Assembly (NCBI GenBank): GCA_016869765.1
Contig: VGES01000031.1
Coordinates: 1-42,810 of the forward strand
DNA: 42,810 bases
Direction of reading: 5' to 3'
Source of the DNA: Alphaproteobacteria bacterium
GTDB taxonomy: Bacteria > Pseudomonadota > Alphaproteobacteria > SHVP01
Shown here: positions 17,495 to 24,786 of the stretch, piece after piece
Numbering within the stretch: the stretch's first letter is position 1
Layout: the number at the start of each line of letters is the position of its first letter
Notes under the pieces: model-generated
Database searches by the model: none
Told to the model about the DNA's origin: nothing
Seen by the model: only the letters and a program-made list of their open reading frames with translations
Translations under genes and position numbers: made by a program

Positions 17495-18252
17495 CAGGAT
17501 TCCTCCTGGCCGAGGTAGGCCTCGACGACCTTCGGGTGAGACAACACCGTCCCGGTCGCTCCCTCGGCGATGATGCGTCCGTAGTTCATAGCGACGACGC
17601 GATCGGCAAGCGCGCGGATCAGGGACATGTCGTGTTCGATCAACGCAATCGCCTCGAGCCTCGGCTTGACCTTCCGAATATCGTCGACCAGCGCCTCGGT
17701 TTCGCGGTCGTTCATGCCCGCGGCGGGCTCATCGAGCAGCAGTAGCCGCGGTCGCGTCGCCAGGGCGCGCGCGATCTCGAGCCGCCGGGCGTCGCCATAG
17801 GCGAGTTCGCCCGCACTTTGGTCCGCTCGATCGGCGAGACCGAAGAGCGCAAGGAGGTCCATCGCCTCGTCGCGCCCCTGACGGCGGGGGCTGAGTGCCA
17901 ACAGACCGCGCAAGGGATGGGCGGTAAATGCCGGATTCGCGACCATGACGTTTTCGAGCACCGAGAGACGACGAAAGAGTCGGATGTTCTGGAAGGTACG
18001 CGCCACCCCGAGGCGCCCGATCTGGTGCAGTGTCCACTGCGTCACGTTGTGATCCGCGATCGTGATCTGGCCGTCGCTGGCATGGTAAAACCCCGTGATC
18101 AGGTTGATCAGCACGGTCTTACCCGCACCGTTGGGGCCGATGATCCCGACAACCTCGCCGGCCGGGATATCGAGGCTGACGCCGTCGACGGCGCGCAAGC
18201 CGCCAAAGGCCTTAGCGACGCCCTCCAAGCCGGCGACGATTCGCCCGGTCAT
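17494..18252 (-). CDS. livG: Branched-chain amino-acid-type ABC transporter ATPase LivG
   Basis: A 252-residue ATPase paired with LivF. Walker A GPNGAGKTVLINLITGFY, the LivG-specific segment GVARTFQNIRLFRRLSVLENVMVA, signature ELAYGDARRLEIARAL and Walker B LLLDEPAAGMNDRE are present, followed by IALIEHDMSLI. The signature A-Y-G-D is a usual LivG variant. The gene overlaps LivM upstream by 4 bases and touches LivF downstream. The C-terminus VVEAYLGQEES is typical. No sign of damage. Confidence 0.95.
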   Translation of the reverse strand: MTGRIVAGLEGVAKAFGGLRAVDGVSLDIPAGEVVGIIGPNGAGKTVLINLITGFYHASDGQITIADHNVTQWTLHQIGRLGVARTFQNIRLFRRLSVLENVMVANPAFTAHPLRGLLALSPRRQGRDEAMDLLALFGLADRADQSAGELAYGDARRLEIARALATRPRLLLLDEPAAGMNDRETEALVDDIRKVKPRLEAIALIEHDMSLIRALADRVVAMNYGRIIAEGATGTVLSHPKVVEAYLGQEES

Positions 18253-19124
18253 GTCGATCCGACCGGCACGCGTCCGCGTCCCGCGCGAATGCTCAGGCGG
18301 CGAAAGGCGAGAATCCCCGCTGGACGAACCAACAGCAGCAGGACCAAGGCCCCGGCGAAGATCAGTTGGCGGGCACTACGGAAGCCCGAGGACATCACGC
18401 CGAACTCGCGCACCACTTCGGGCAACATCGTGATGACCACGGCACCGAGGACTGGCCCCCACAGATTGTTGACCCCGCCCAACACCACATAGAGGGCGAT
18501 GAATACCGAGTAGAGAATGTCGAACTGCTCTGGCGCGATGAAGATGATGTAGTGGCCGTAGAGCGCACCGGCATAGCCCGCCAACGCGGCCCCGGCGGCA
18601 AAACCGGCGACGCGGATGAATACGATGTTGATGCCAAGCGAGGCCGCGACATTCTCGTCCTCGCGGGCCGCGTCCATGATCCGTTGCAGCGGCGTTCGCG
18701 AGAGGAGCCACAGGGCCCCTCCGATGACCACGACCGATGCCAGCACCAGTTCCGGTGTCGTGCCGCGCAAACCGCCCATGCCGCCGACGCCACCCACGTA
18801 CTCGATGTTCTCGATCGCCACTTTGACCACGAGGGTTACGCCGGTGGTCACGAGCATCAGATAGAGCCCGCGGACGCGGAGGGCTGGAAATCCGACAAGA
18901 ATGCCGCCCGCGAGGCAAGCGAGGGTGCCGACCAACGCGGCCGGCACCAGCGGCCAACCGAACTTGGCTGTCAGGATGCCCGAGACATAGGCGCCGATGC
19001 CCATGAAAGCAGCCATCGCGAAAGACAGTGTCCCGGTCATCAGGGTCAGGTAGACGCTCCAGGCGAGCAGAATATTGACGCCCGTGAAAACAATGTTCTC
19101 GGTGCTGAGCAGGTTGGCGATCAC
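18249..19124 (-). CDS. livM: Branched-chain amino-acid-type ABC transporter permease LivM
   Basis: A 291-residue membrane protein with eight or more hydrophobic segments. Recognisable LivM features are LMTGTLSFAMAAFMGIGAYVSGIL, LRVRGLYLMLVTTGVTLVV and the ATPase-contact loop RTPLQRIMDAAREDENVAASLGINI, followed by GYAGALYGHYIIFIAPEQFDI and VVLGGVNNLWGPVLGA. It is shorter than E. coli LivM at the N-terminus, common in this group. Start overlaps LivH by 4 bases and stop overlaps LivG by 4 bases, so the whole importer is translationally coupled. Confidence 0.94.
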   Translation of the reverse strand: MIANLLSTENIVFTGVNILLAWSVYLTLMTGTLSFAMAAFMGIGAYVSGILTAKFGWPLVPAALVGTLACLAGGILVGFPALRVRGLYLMLVTTGVTLVVKVAIENIEYVGGVGGMGGLRGTTPELVLASVVVIGGALWLLSRTPLQRIMDAAREDENVAASLGINIVFIRVAGFAAGAALAGYAGALYGHYIIFIAPEQFDILYSVFIALYVVLGGVNNLWGPVLGAVVITMLPEVVREFGVMSSGFRSARQLIFAGALVLLLLVRPAGILAFRRLSIRAGRGRVPVGST

Positions 19125-20002
19125 GCTCGAACCTCGCGCCGACCGCCTCCGAGCAGGCCTTCCGGACGGATGAGCAGCACGGCGATCATCACCAGCCAGA
19201 CCAGCACGTCGGAGAAGCCGCCCAAGCCATAGTGGATGGCAATGCCCTCCGCGATCCCGATCAGCAGTCCGGCCAGCACCGCTCCCCGAAGGTCACCCAT
19301 GCCGCCGATCGCCATGATCGCGATCCCTTTGAGGGCGAACGTGAACCCGACCTCGGAACTGACGAAGCCGCCTTGCATGGCGATCAACAGACCGGAGATT
19401 CCGGCGAGTGCCGAAGCCACGACGAACACATACTGGATGACGCGCGTCACGTGGATGCCGAGCAACATGGCGGACGTGGGCGCCTCGCCCACCGCTCGAA
19501 TTTGGCGTCCGAGCCGGGTGTGTCCGACGACGACATGCAGGCCGATCATGAGCACGACCGATATCCCCAGCGTCGCGAGTTTGACCCACGGGATGGGGGC
19601 ACCGAGGATCGAAATGCCGCTCGTGTAGATCGTCGTCGGGATCGCCAAGTTGAGCGGGGCGGCTCCGTATTCCAAGCGAACGACTTCGAGGATCACGATG
19701 CCGAGCGCGAACGACGATAGCGCCGAGACGCTATGCCCTTCCTTCGACGTGAAGGCGCGAAAACTGAGGAGTTCGATCAGAAGCCCCGATAGCCCCGTGA
19801 CGACGATGACGATCGGGATCGCCAACCACACCGAGGCCCCGAGTTGAACGGCCACAAGGGCCACGAACCCGGCCAAGGTAACGACCTCGCCGTGCGCGAA
19901 GTTGAGCTTGTCGAGAAGGCCGAACACCAGCGTGAAACCGAGCGCCACCAGGGCGTAAAGGCCACCGACGACGACACCATTGGCGATTTGTTCGGCCAAC
20001 AC
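19121..20002 (-). CDS. livH: Branched-chain amino-acid-type ABC transporter permease LivH
   Basis: A 293-residue permease with the LivH pattern: LAEQIANGVVVGGLYALVALGFTLVFG, LNFAHGEVVTLAGFVAL, and the ATPase-contact loop HTRLGRQIRAVGEAPTSAMLLGI. The C-terminal part GGMGDLRGAVLAGLLIGIAEG is diagnostic. It is the first gene of the liv unit. The start is a GTG at 20002 (TTG next to it is an alternative), with only a weak ribosome-binding site. A candidate promoter and a 14-bp palindrome lie 60-90 bases upstream. Confidence 0.93.
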   Translation of the reverse strand: MLAEQIANGVVVGGLYALVALGFTLVFGLLDKLNFAHGEVVTLAGFVALVAVQLGASVWLAIPIVIVVTGLSGLLIELLSFRAFTSKEGHSVSALSSFALGIVILEVVRLEYGAAPLNLAIPTTIYTSGISILGAPIPWVKLATLGISVVLMIGLHVVVGHTRLGRQIRAVGEAPTSAMLLGIHVTRVIQYVFVVASALAGISGLLIAMQGGFVSSEVGFTFALKGIAIMAIGGMGDLRGAVLAGLLIGIAEGIAIHYGLGGFSDVLVWLVMIAVLLIRPEGLLGGGRREVRA

Positions 20003-20061
20003 GGTCGCAATTCCCTACAGTTGGAGCCCCGGCGAGCACGCCAGGACGTGGACGGACGCCG

Positions 20062-20092
20062 ACTATTGACGTTGCTTGGCTTGCGCGCAAGC
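20062..20092 (-). promoter_or_regulatory. Candidate promoter and 14-bp palindrome upstream of livH
   Basis: On the minus strand TTGCGC (20085-20090) and AATAGT (20062-20067) are spaced by 17 bases, a weak sigma-70-like match. The -35 hexamer lies inside a perfect palindrome GCTTGCGCGCAAGC (20079-20092), which would be a reasonable operator for the importer. Both are short matches, so confidence is low. Confidence 0.3.
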
Positions 20093-20119
20093 TCCAATGC
20101 GGCGGCGTCCGCCTTTTGG

Positions 20120-20300
20120 CTAAAGGGCGCCGCGCGAGGTTCCGGCGGGGAATGCGGCACGGACCGAACGTGGCCGACGCGAAAACCAGCGCGCGCGATC
20201 CTGCTCGAAGTTGCTGATCAGGTGGTCGATGACGGCTCGGATGCGCGCGGCCTTGTTCGTCTCCTCGTGGGAGACAAGCCATACGACTTCCCGGTCAAGG
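20120..20300 (-). pseudogene. Remnant of a LysR-family regulator (C-terminal tail only)
   Basis: In one minus-strand frame the segment reads REVVWLVSHEETNKAARIRA, continuing VIDHLISNFEQDRARWF, then a stop at 20120-20122. This is the very end of a LysR-type effector-binding domain (compare the family pattern R-E-V-W-L-L-x-H-x-D-L-R-x-x-A-R-V-R-A-x-x-D-F-L). Nothing upstream in this frame continues the domain: homology stops at about 20300, exactly where a plus-strand ferritin-like remnant begins. The helix-turn-helix and most of the effector domain are absent, so this is a dead fragment. About 50 codons are recognisable. Confidence 0.6.
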
Positions 20301-20506
20301 ACATCAAGACCCAGAACGATGTGATCGCCTTCGCTGCCGATCTCGAGCAGGGCGCCGTCAGCGCTTACCTGGGCGCCGTGCCGGTGTTCGCCAATCGCGA
20401 CTTGGCCAAAGCCGCCGCCAGCATCATTGGGGCGGAGGCCATGCACTGGGCGGTGTTGCGCAATGCCCTGGGCGAGAACCCGGTGCCGGTCGCCTTCATG
20501 TCATGA
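20297..20506 (+). pseudogene. Remnant of a ferritin-like domain protein (C-terminal part only)
   Basis: About 69 codons read DIKTQNDVIAFAADLEQGAV, continuing SAYLGAVPVFANRDLAKAAA and ending in GAEAMHWAVLRNALGENPVPVAFMS before a TGA at 20504-20506. This is the last helix pair of a ferritin-like (DUF4439/Ferritin_2-type) protein, with the Glu of DLEQGA and E-x-x-H of AEAMHW as iron ligands. The N-terminal helix pair, signal peptide and start are missing; upstream the frame runs into sequence that encodes the LysR tail on the other strand. It is therefore a truncated remnant. An ATG far upstream in the same frame lies antisense to livH and is not credible as its start. Confidence 0.65.
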
Positions 20507-20523
20507 GCGGGATCTTCCCAACC

Positions 20524-20596
20524 CTCCGCCGGTGACCCAGCGCGATTCCCCTATCGCGGTGCACAGAAATGTGCCTGGCTCTGGGTCCCGGCGGAG
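20524..20596 (+). ncRNA. Structured inverted repeat that folds as a three-way junction (candidate RNA element)
   Basis: Outer arms at 20524-20540 (CTCCGCCGGTGACCCAG) and 20581-20596 (CTGGGTCCCGGCGGAG) form 16 base pairs with one bulged T at 20533. Inside are two complete hairpins: CGCGAT/ATCGCG (20541-20558, 6-base loop) and GCACA/TGTGC (20561-20574) closed by GAAA, a GNRA tetraloop on the plus strand only. Linkers are 0, 2 and 6 bases. It lies 17 bases after the ferritin-like remnant and, on the other strand, 45 bases after the stop of the 13-gene operon. No U-tract on either side. It could be a structured RNA, a bidirectional 3'-end structure, or a small palindromic mobile repeat. I recognise no known family. 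Confidence 0.4.
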
Positions 20597-20641
20597 TGGC
20601 CATCCCACCGGTCGAGGCCCTTGCACCGACGCAAACGGACG

Positions 20642-21781
20642 CTAGCGACGCGCCGTCAGAACGTAGCGCCACTCGCGTCCCTGATTGGGAGTCGCCGTCA
20701 AGCGCCGCGGCTCGCGCTCGGGGTCGCGGGACCACAACACATAGCCGTCCCGCGCGTTCTTGAACCCGGCGGCCTTCGCCGCCTTCACCAGATCCATCGA
20801 GCACACCGCATCCCAGAACGGCTCGGCGTTGTAGTGCGTCTGCCAACCGCGGATCACCTGGTCATAGAGGGGCAGGTCGCGGTAGCGCACTGGCACTTCC
20901 ATGTGCACCATCACGCCGCCCGGCTTCAGCAGGCGGTGCGTCTCTTCCAGGATGCGGACCGCGCCTTTGGCCGACGTTTCGTGAAACAGGATGTGAGACA
21001 CGATGAGATCGAAGAACCCCGTGGCGAAATCGGTCTTCTCGGCATTCTGCTGCGAGAAGTGAACGGGAATTCCCATCGCCTCGGCCCGCGCGTGCCCATA
21101 ACGGATGACCGGAGCTCCGACATCAATCGCGTGAGTCTCGGCCCGCGGGAAACTCTGGGCGACCGCGAGCGTCGATTGACCGATCGTGCAACCCATGTCG
21201 AGAACGCGTTGTGGAACGAGATCGGGGTACTCCCCGCGAACCACCGCGGCGATCGTGAGCCCCATGACATCCGTCTGCCGGCCGCGCACGCCCAAGTGAT
21301 ACATATTGGCGCCAGCATCGAAGATGGCGCCGGCCCGAACGTCGTCGGCCTCGGTCTCGACGTAATAGCTCCCCGGCATGACGTGATGGTCGACCGCGGT
21401 GATGTAGCGCGGAATTTCCAGCTTCGGATTGACCCGCAAGCTTCCTCTGGGCCGCGTCACGTGCGCCGCCGCGTTCAGGTCGTCGATCTGGCGATCGACC
21501 GTGTCCTCGACCGACTCCCACATCATCTCCTGGGCCAGGAGCATCAGCGAACTCCAGGTCTGATGATACGGGGCACGCTCCATGGCTTGGCGCAATTCGC
21601 GCCGGTTCTCCGGACCGCGTCCGTGGGCCCGCTTGAAGGCGGGAACGACCTGGCGATCCATGACCGCCCGGTTCCCGGGAGTCAGGTCTCCGGCGATGAA
21701 CGTCTTGAGGCCGAACACGAAGCGCTGGCGGGAAAATTCGTCGTGGTTGGGCTTAGCCAGGGTCTCTGGGTCGAAGGGCAT
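20642..21781 (-). CDS. Two-domain SAM-dependent methyltransferase, copy 1 of 3
   Basis: A 379-residue protein with a class I methyltransferase domain in its C-terminal half: motif I VLDMGCTIGQSTLAVAQSFP, acidic end of strand 2 in HAIDVG, then FSQQNAEKTDF and FDLIVSHILFHE, and post-motif RLLKPGGVMVHMEVP. About 170 residues precede it: an all-helical start (PGNRAVMDRQVVPAFKRAHGR, MERAPYHQTWSSLMLLAQEMM) and a segment with P-R-Y-I-T-A-VDHHVMPGSYYVE. The same N-terminal block occurs in the two other copies at 23619 and 33232. The acceptor is unknown; each copy follows a HyuB gene, here by 8 bases, suggesting action on the HyuB product or substrate. Last gene of the operon. Confidence 0.87.
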   Translation of the reverse strand: MPFDPETLAKPNHDEFSRQRFVFGLKTFIAGDLTPGNRAVMDRQVVPAFKRAHGRGPENRRELRQAMERAPYHQTWSSLMLLAQEMMWESVEDTVDRQIDDLNAAAHVTRPRGSLRVNPKLEIPRYITAVDHHVMPGSYYVETEADDVRAGAIFDAGANMYHLGVRGRQTDVMGLTIAAVVRGEYPDLVPQRVLDMGCTIGQSTLAVAQSFPRAETHAIDVGAPVIRYGHARAEAMGIPVHFSQQNAEKTDFATGFFDLIVSHILFHETSAKGAVRILEETHRLLKPGGVMVHMEVPVRYRDLPLYDQVIRGWQTHYNAEPFWDAVCSMDLVKAAKAAGFKNARDGYVLWSRDPEREPRRLTATPNQGREWRYVLTARR

Positions 21782-21789
21782 AGCGCCTC

Positions 21790-23622
21790 CTAGTCGGCGA
21801 CGGTGAGGGTGACCAAGCCTCGTTGCTGGAGGTCGGAAAATCGTTGACCTCGGTCAAAGTGGGCCGTGGGGACGCGGCTCGCCGCCTGGGTGCGCAATTG
21901 CGCTGTCGCGGCGCGATCGCAGGTGCCGTCGACGGCCAGGGCCACGCGATAGTCGGCCCTGGCGCGCTGCGGCGTCACGAGACCGAGATCCACGTCGGCC
22001 ACCACTTGCTCGACCGGCCGGCTTGCCGGGTCCCCCCAGCCGCCACCCCCTGGCGTGATCGCGGACAACCGATCACCGGCCTTGACCAACAACGCATCGA
22101 TCTTGCGATCGAACAGGGTCTCGTTGGGCGTTCCCGGGTTCAGCACGTAATACGTGCCGCTCCCGGCCTTGCCGCCCGCGACGCCCCACGGCTGGGTCTG
22201 CATGCGGTCATCGATGATGTGGACGACACCAGGCGCCTCGAAGGTCACGACGCGTTCGCAACCGAGGCCGCCGCGATGTCGTCCTGCGCCGCCAGTGTCG
22301 ATCGCCAATCCGTCGCGTTCCACGGTCATCGGATAGACCGCCTCGATGAACTCGGCTGGAATGCTGCGGCCGGCAATGTTGCCGTTCAGCGCGTCGGATC
22401 CATCACTTGCGGCGCGCCCGCCACTGCCGCCGCCGAGACAGTCGCGGAAGAACGCCGGCTCGCCGTCGCGGTTCTTCATCGCGATGCCCCACACCGAACG
22501 GGTATCGCACGAACCCGGGATCAGGTCGGGCAACGCCCGGCTCAAGGCCCCGAGGCACAGTTCCGGGAGTCGGAACAGCGTAAAGGCGCGACAGGACGCG
22601 GGCGACGGATACTCGGCCGACAAAACGGTGCGCTTGCCCAGGCGGCAAGAGATGGCGCGGACGGCCCCGCCATTGAAGATCGTGTCGGGTACGAGGTTGC
22701 GGAAGATCGAGACGACGTACTTGGTGTAGTAGCGCTCGTCCCCCGCGATGTTGATCGAGGCCTTGGACTGGGCGTCGGTGCCAGTGAAGTCGAAGGTGAC
22801 ATGGTCGCCCGTCTTGATCATCACCACCTTGAGCCGGATGAACGCGCGCGGCTCGGCCGGCACGGCGCCGGCGATCTCGATGAAGTCCTCGAAGGGGTAC
22901 TCGCCGTCGGGAATCCGCGGAAAGGCGACCTCGCGCAGCGCGCGGGCGCAGCGCTCGAGCAACTCCTCGAAGCAGGCCTCGACCGTGGCGGTGCCGTAGC
23001 GCTCGAACAGGCCGCCGATTCGCGCGGCGCCCAGACGACAGGCCATGATCTCGGCGTCGAGATCGCCTTGGACATCGCTCGGATAGCGGCTGTTGTTGAG
23101 GATCGTGCGGTAAAGCGCTTCGTTGATCTTGCCGCGCGACAGGAGCTTCACCGGCGGGATGATGATGCCTTCCTGGTGAATATCGGTCGCCCCGATCATG
23201 ACGCTGCCCGGGGCCAGGCCGCCGATGTCGGTGACGTGGCCATAGGCCTGGGCGTACGCCACCAGTTCGCCGCGCCGGAACACGGGCTGGGTCACGCAGA
23301 GATCGGGCAGGTGCGTGAGCCCGCCGGCCGACTTGAACGGGTCGTTCCAGATGAAGACGTCGCCGTCCTCGACGTCCTCGATCTTGTAGTTCTGCAGGAT
23401 CGGGTCGACGTGCGCCGCCCCGGAGGCCGAGGACACGTTGCGTCCCTTGCGGTCGAAGACCCCGGCGCGATAGTCGCGTCCTTCACGAATGACGACCGAG
23501 CGCGCCGTGCGCTCGATCTGCAGCTCCATCTCCTTGCGGGTCGATTCGACCGTGCCGCCGACGATCTCGAGCGTGATCGGATCGATGTCGGGGCGATTGC
23601 GGCGGGGGATGACGGCGTTCAC
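21790..23622 (-). CDS. Hydantoinase B / oxoprolinase-type subunit (HyuB), copy 1 of 3
   Basis: A 610-residue member of the Hydantoinase_B family, which with HyuA performs ATP-dependent opening of hydantoins or 5-oxoproline, or in relatives carboxylation of ketones. Family blocks: DPITLEIVGGTVESTRKEME, SSASGAAHVDPIL, FIWNDPFKSAGGLTHLPDLC, GSVMIGATDIHQEGI, YPSDVQGDLDAEIMACRLG, TFDFTGTDAQSKASINIAG, then GLGCERVV and TPGGGGWGDPASRP at the C-terminus. The GTG at 23622 overlaps the upstream methyltransferase stop (GTGA); a start at 23673 would read into that gene. No HyuA lies next to this copy; the only HyuA is about 5.7 kb upstream in the operon. Confidence 0.92.
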   Translation of the reverse strand: MNAVIPRRNRPDIDPITLEIVGGTVESTRKEMELQIERTARSVVIREGRDYRAGVFDRKGRNVSSASGAAHVDPILQNYKIEDVEDGDVFIWNDPFKSAGGLTHLPDLCVTQPVFRRGELVAYAQAYGHVTDIGGLAPGSVMIGATDIHQEGIIIPPVKLLSRGKINEALYRTILNNSRYPSDVQGDLDAEIMACRLGAARIGGLFERYGTATVEACFEELLERCARALREVAFPRIPDGEYPFEDFIEIAGAVPAEPRAFIRLKVVMIKTGDHVTFDFTGTDAQSKASINIAGDERYYTKYVVSIFRNLVPDTIFNGGAVRAISCRLGKRTVLSAEYPSPASCRAFTLFRLPELCLGALSRALPDLIPGSCDTRSVWGIAMKNRDGEPAFFRDCLGGGSGGRAASDGSDALNGNIAGRSIPAEFIEAVYPMTVERDGLAIDTGGAGRHRGGLGCERVVTFEAPGVVHIIDDRMQTQPWGVAGGKAGSGTYYVLNPGTPNETLFDRKIDALLVKAGDRLSAITPGGGGWGDPASRPVEQVVADVDLGLVTPQRARADYRVALAVDGTCDRAATAQLRTQAASRVPTAHFDRGQRFSDLQQRGLVTLTVAD

Positions 23623-24770
23623 GCCGAACTCCGAGCGGTCACGATGAAACGAAAGTCGGGCCCGGTCCCCCACTGGTCGGTGAAGGTGCGCGGTTCTTTC
23701 ACCGGATCAGGCGAACGACGGACGTAGCCTGAGCGAACATCGACGAGCCCGGCACGCTTGGCCGCGTCGGCCACGTCGATGCTGCAGATCGCATCCCAGA
23801 ACGGCTCGGCGTTGTAGAACGTCTGCCACCCGCGCAGAACCTGTTCCAGGAGCGGTAGGTCCTTGTAACGGTAGGGCACTTCCATGTGCACCATGATCCC
23901 ACCCGGTCGCAGCAGCCGCTTGGTCTCGCACAAGATGTTGGCGAGTGCCGGTCGTGCCGTCTCGTGGAAGAGATTGCTCGACACGACCAGATCGAAACTC
24001 GCGTCCGCATAGTGCGTGCGTTCGGCGTTGGCCTGGGCGAAGTGCACCGGCACGCCCAAGGCCTCAGCCCGGCCGTGGGCGTAACGCAACATCGCGGCGC
24101 CGACGTCGATCGCGTGGACCTCGGCCTTGGGGAAATGCTTCGCCAAGCCCACCGTCGAATGCCCGACCGAGCAACCCATGTCGAGAATGCGCCGGGGCGC
24201 AAACCCCGGGTACGTGCCGTTCAAGAACGCCGCCAGCATCCGCCCGTTGGCATCGTGCAAGCTGCCGCGCGCGCCGTGGTGATAGATGTAGACCCCACGG
24301 TCGTAGATCGCTCCGGCACGAACATCACCCTCCGCGACCTCGGCCGAATAACTACCCGGCATGCAGTGGTGGTCGACGGCCGCGAGGTAGCGCGGCAAGA
24401 CGAAGGACCCATCCAAGTATAGCGAGCCCACGGGCCGCTTGACCTGGGCGCGCGCGATCAGTTTCGGCAACTGCCGGTGAACGCTGCCTTCGAGGCCGTC
24501 CCACATGATCTCCTGACTTACGCGAAGCAGCGATCCCCACATTTGGTGGTAGGGATGGCGCTCCATGGCCTGGCGCAACTCCTGGCGCGTGGCCGGCGCC
24601 CGTCCTTTGGCCCGTGTGAACGCCGGCACGACCTCCGCGTCGTGGACGACTCGGTTGCCCGGCGTCAGCGTGGAAAGAACGTAGTGTCGGAAGGTCGAAC
24701 TGTAGTCGTCCCGCGCCGCCTCATCGTGGTCGGGGACGGCCAACATGGGATGAGCGGCCTGTCTCGTCAT
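23619..24770 (-). CDS. Two-domain SAM-dependent methyltransferase, copy 2 of 3
   Basis: A 383-residue paralogue of the 20642 gene. The methyltransferase half has motif I ILDMGCSVGHSTVGLAKHFP, HAIDVGAAML, FAQANAERTHYADASFDLVV and LLRPGGIMVHMEVPYRYKDLP. The N-terminal block is again present: PGNRVVHDAEVVPAFTRAKGR, MERHPYHQMWGSLLRVSQEIMW and PRYLAAVDHHCMPGSYSAE. The ATG at 24770 has a TAGGAGAG site directly upstream, fixing the start. It follows HyuB copy 2 by 16 bases and overlaps HyuB copy 1 by 4. It is visibly closer to copy 1 than to copy 3 in the HHxMPGSY region. Confidence 0.88.
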   Translation of the reverse strand: MTRQAAHPMLAVPDHDEAARDDYSSTFRHYVLSTLTPGNRVVHDAEVVPAFTRAKGRAPATRQELRQAMERHPYHQMWGSLLRVSQEIMWDGLEGSVHRQLPKLIARAQVKRPVGSLYLDGSFVLPRYLAAVDHHCMPGSYSAEVAEGDVRAGAIYDRGVYIYHHGARGSLHDANGRMLAAFLNGTYPGFAPRRILDMGCSVGHSTVGLAKHFPKAEVHAIDVGAAMLRYAHGRAEALGVPVHFAQANAERTHYADASFDLVVSSNLFHETARPALANILCETKRLLRPGGIMVHMEVPYRYKDLPLLEQVLRGWQTFYNAEPFWDAICSIDVADAAKRAGLVDVRSGYVRRSPDPVKEPRTFTDQWGTGPDFRFIVTARSSA

Positions 24771-24786
24771 GGCTCTCCTATTCGTC

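Noticed and set aside
20042-20506. A complete protein encoded across the plus-strand frame that ends with the ferritin-like tail
   Set aside because: Upstream of about 20297 the frame is antisense to the LysR tail and livH and encodes nothing recognisable.
20524-20596. Hammerhead ribozyme or c-di-GMP riboswitch
   Set aside because: The junction lacks the hammerhead CUGAUGA and GAAA core (here GAAA is a hairpin loop), and the c-di-GMP-I core sequence is absent.
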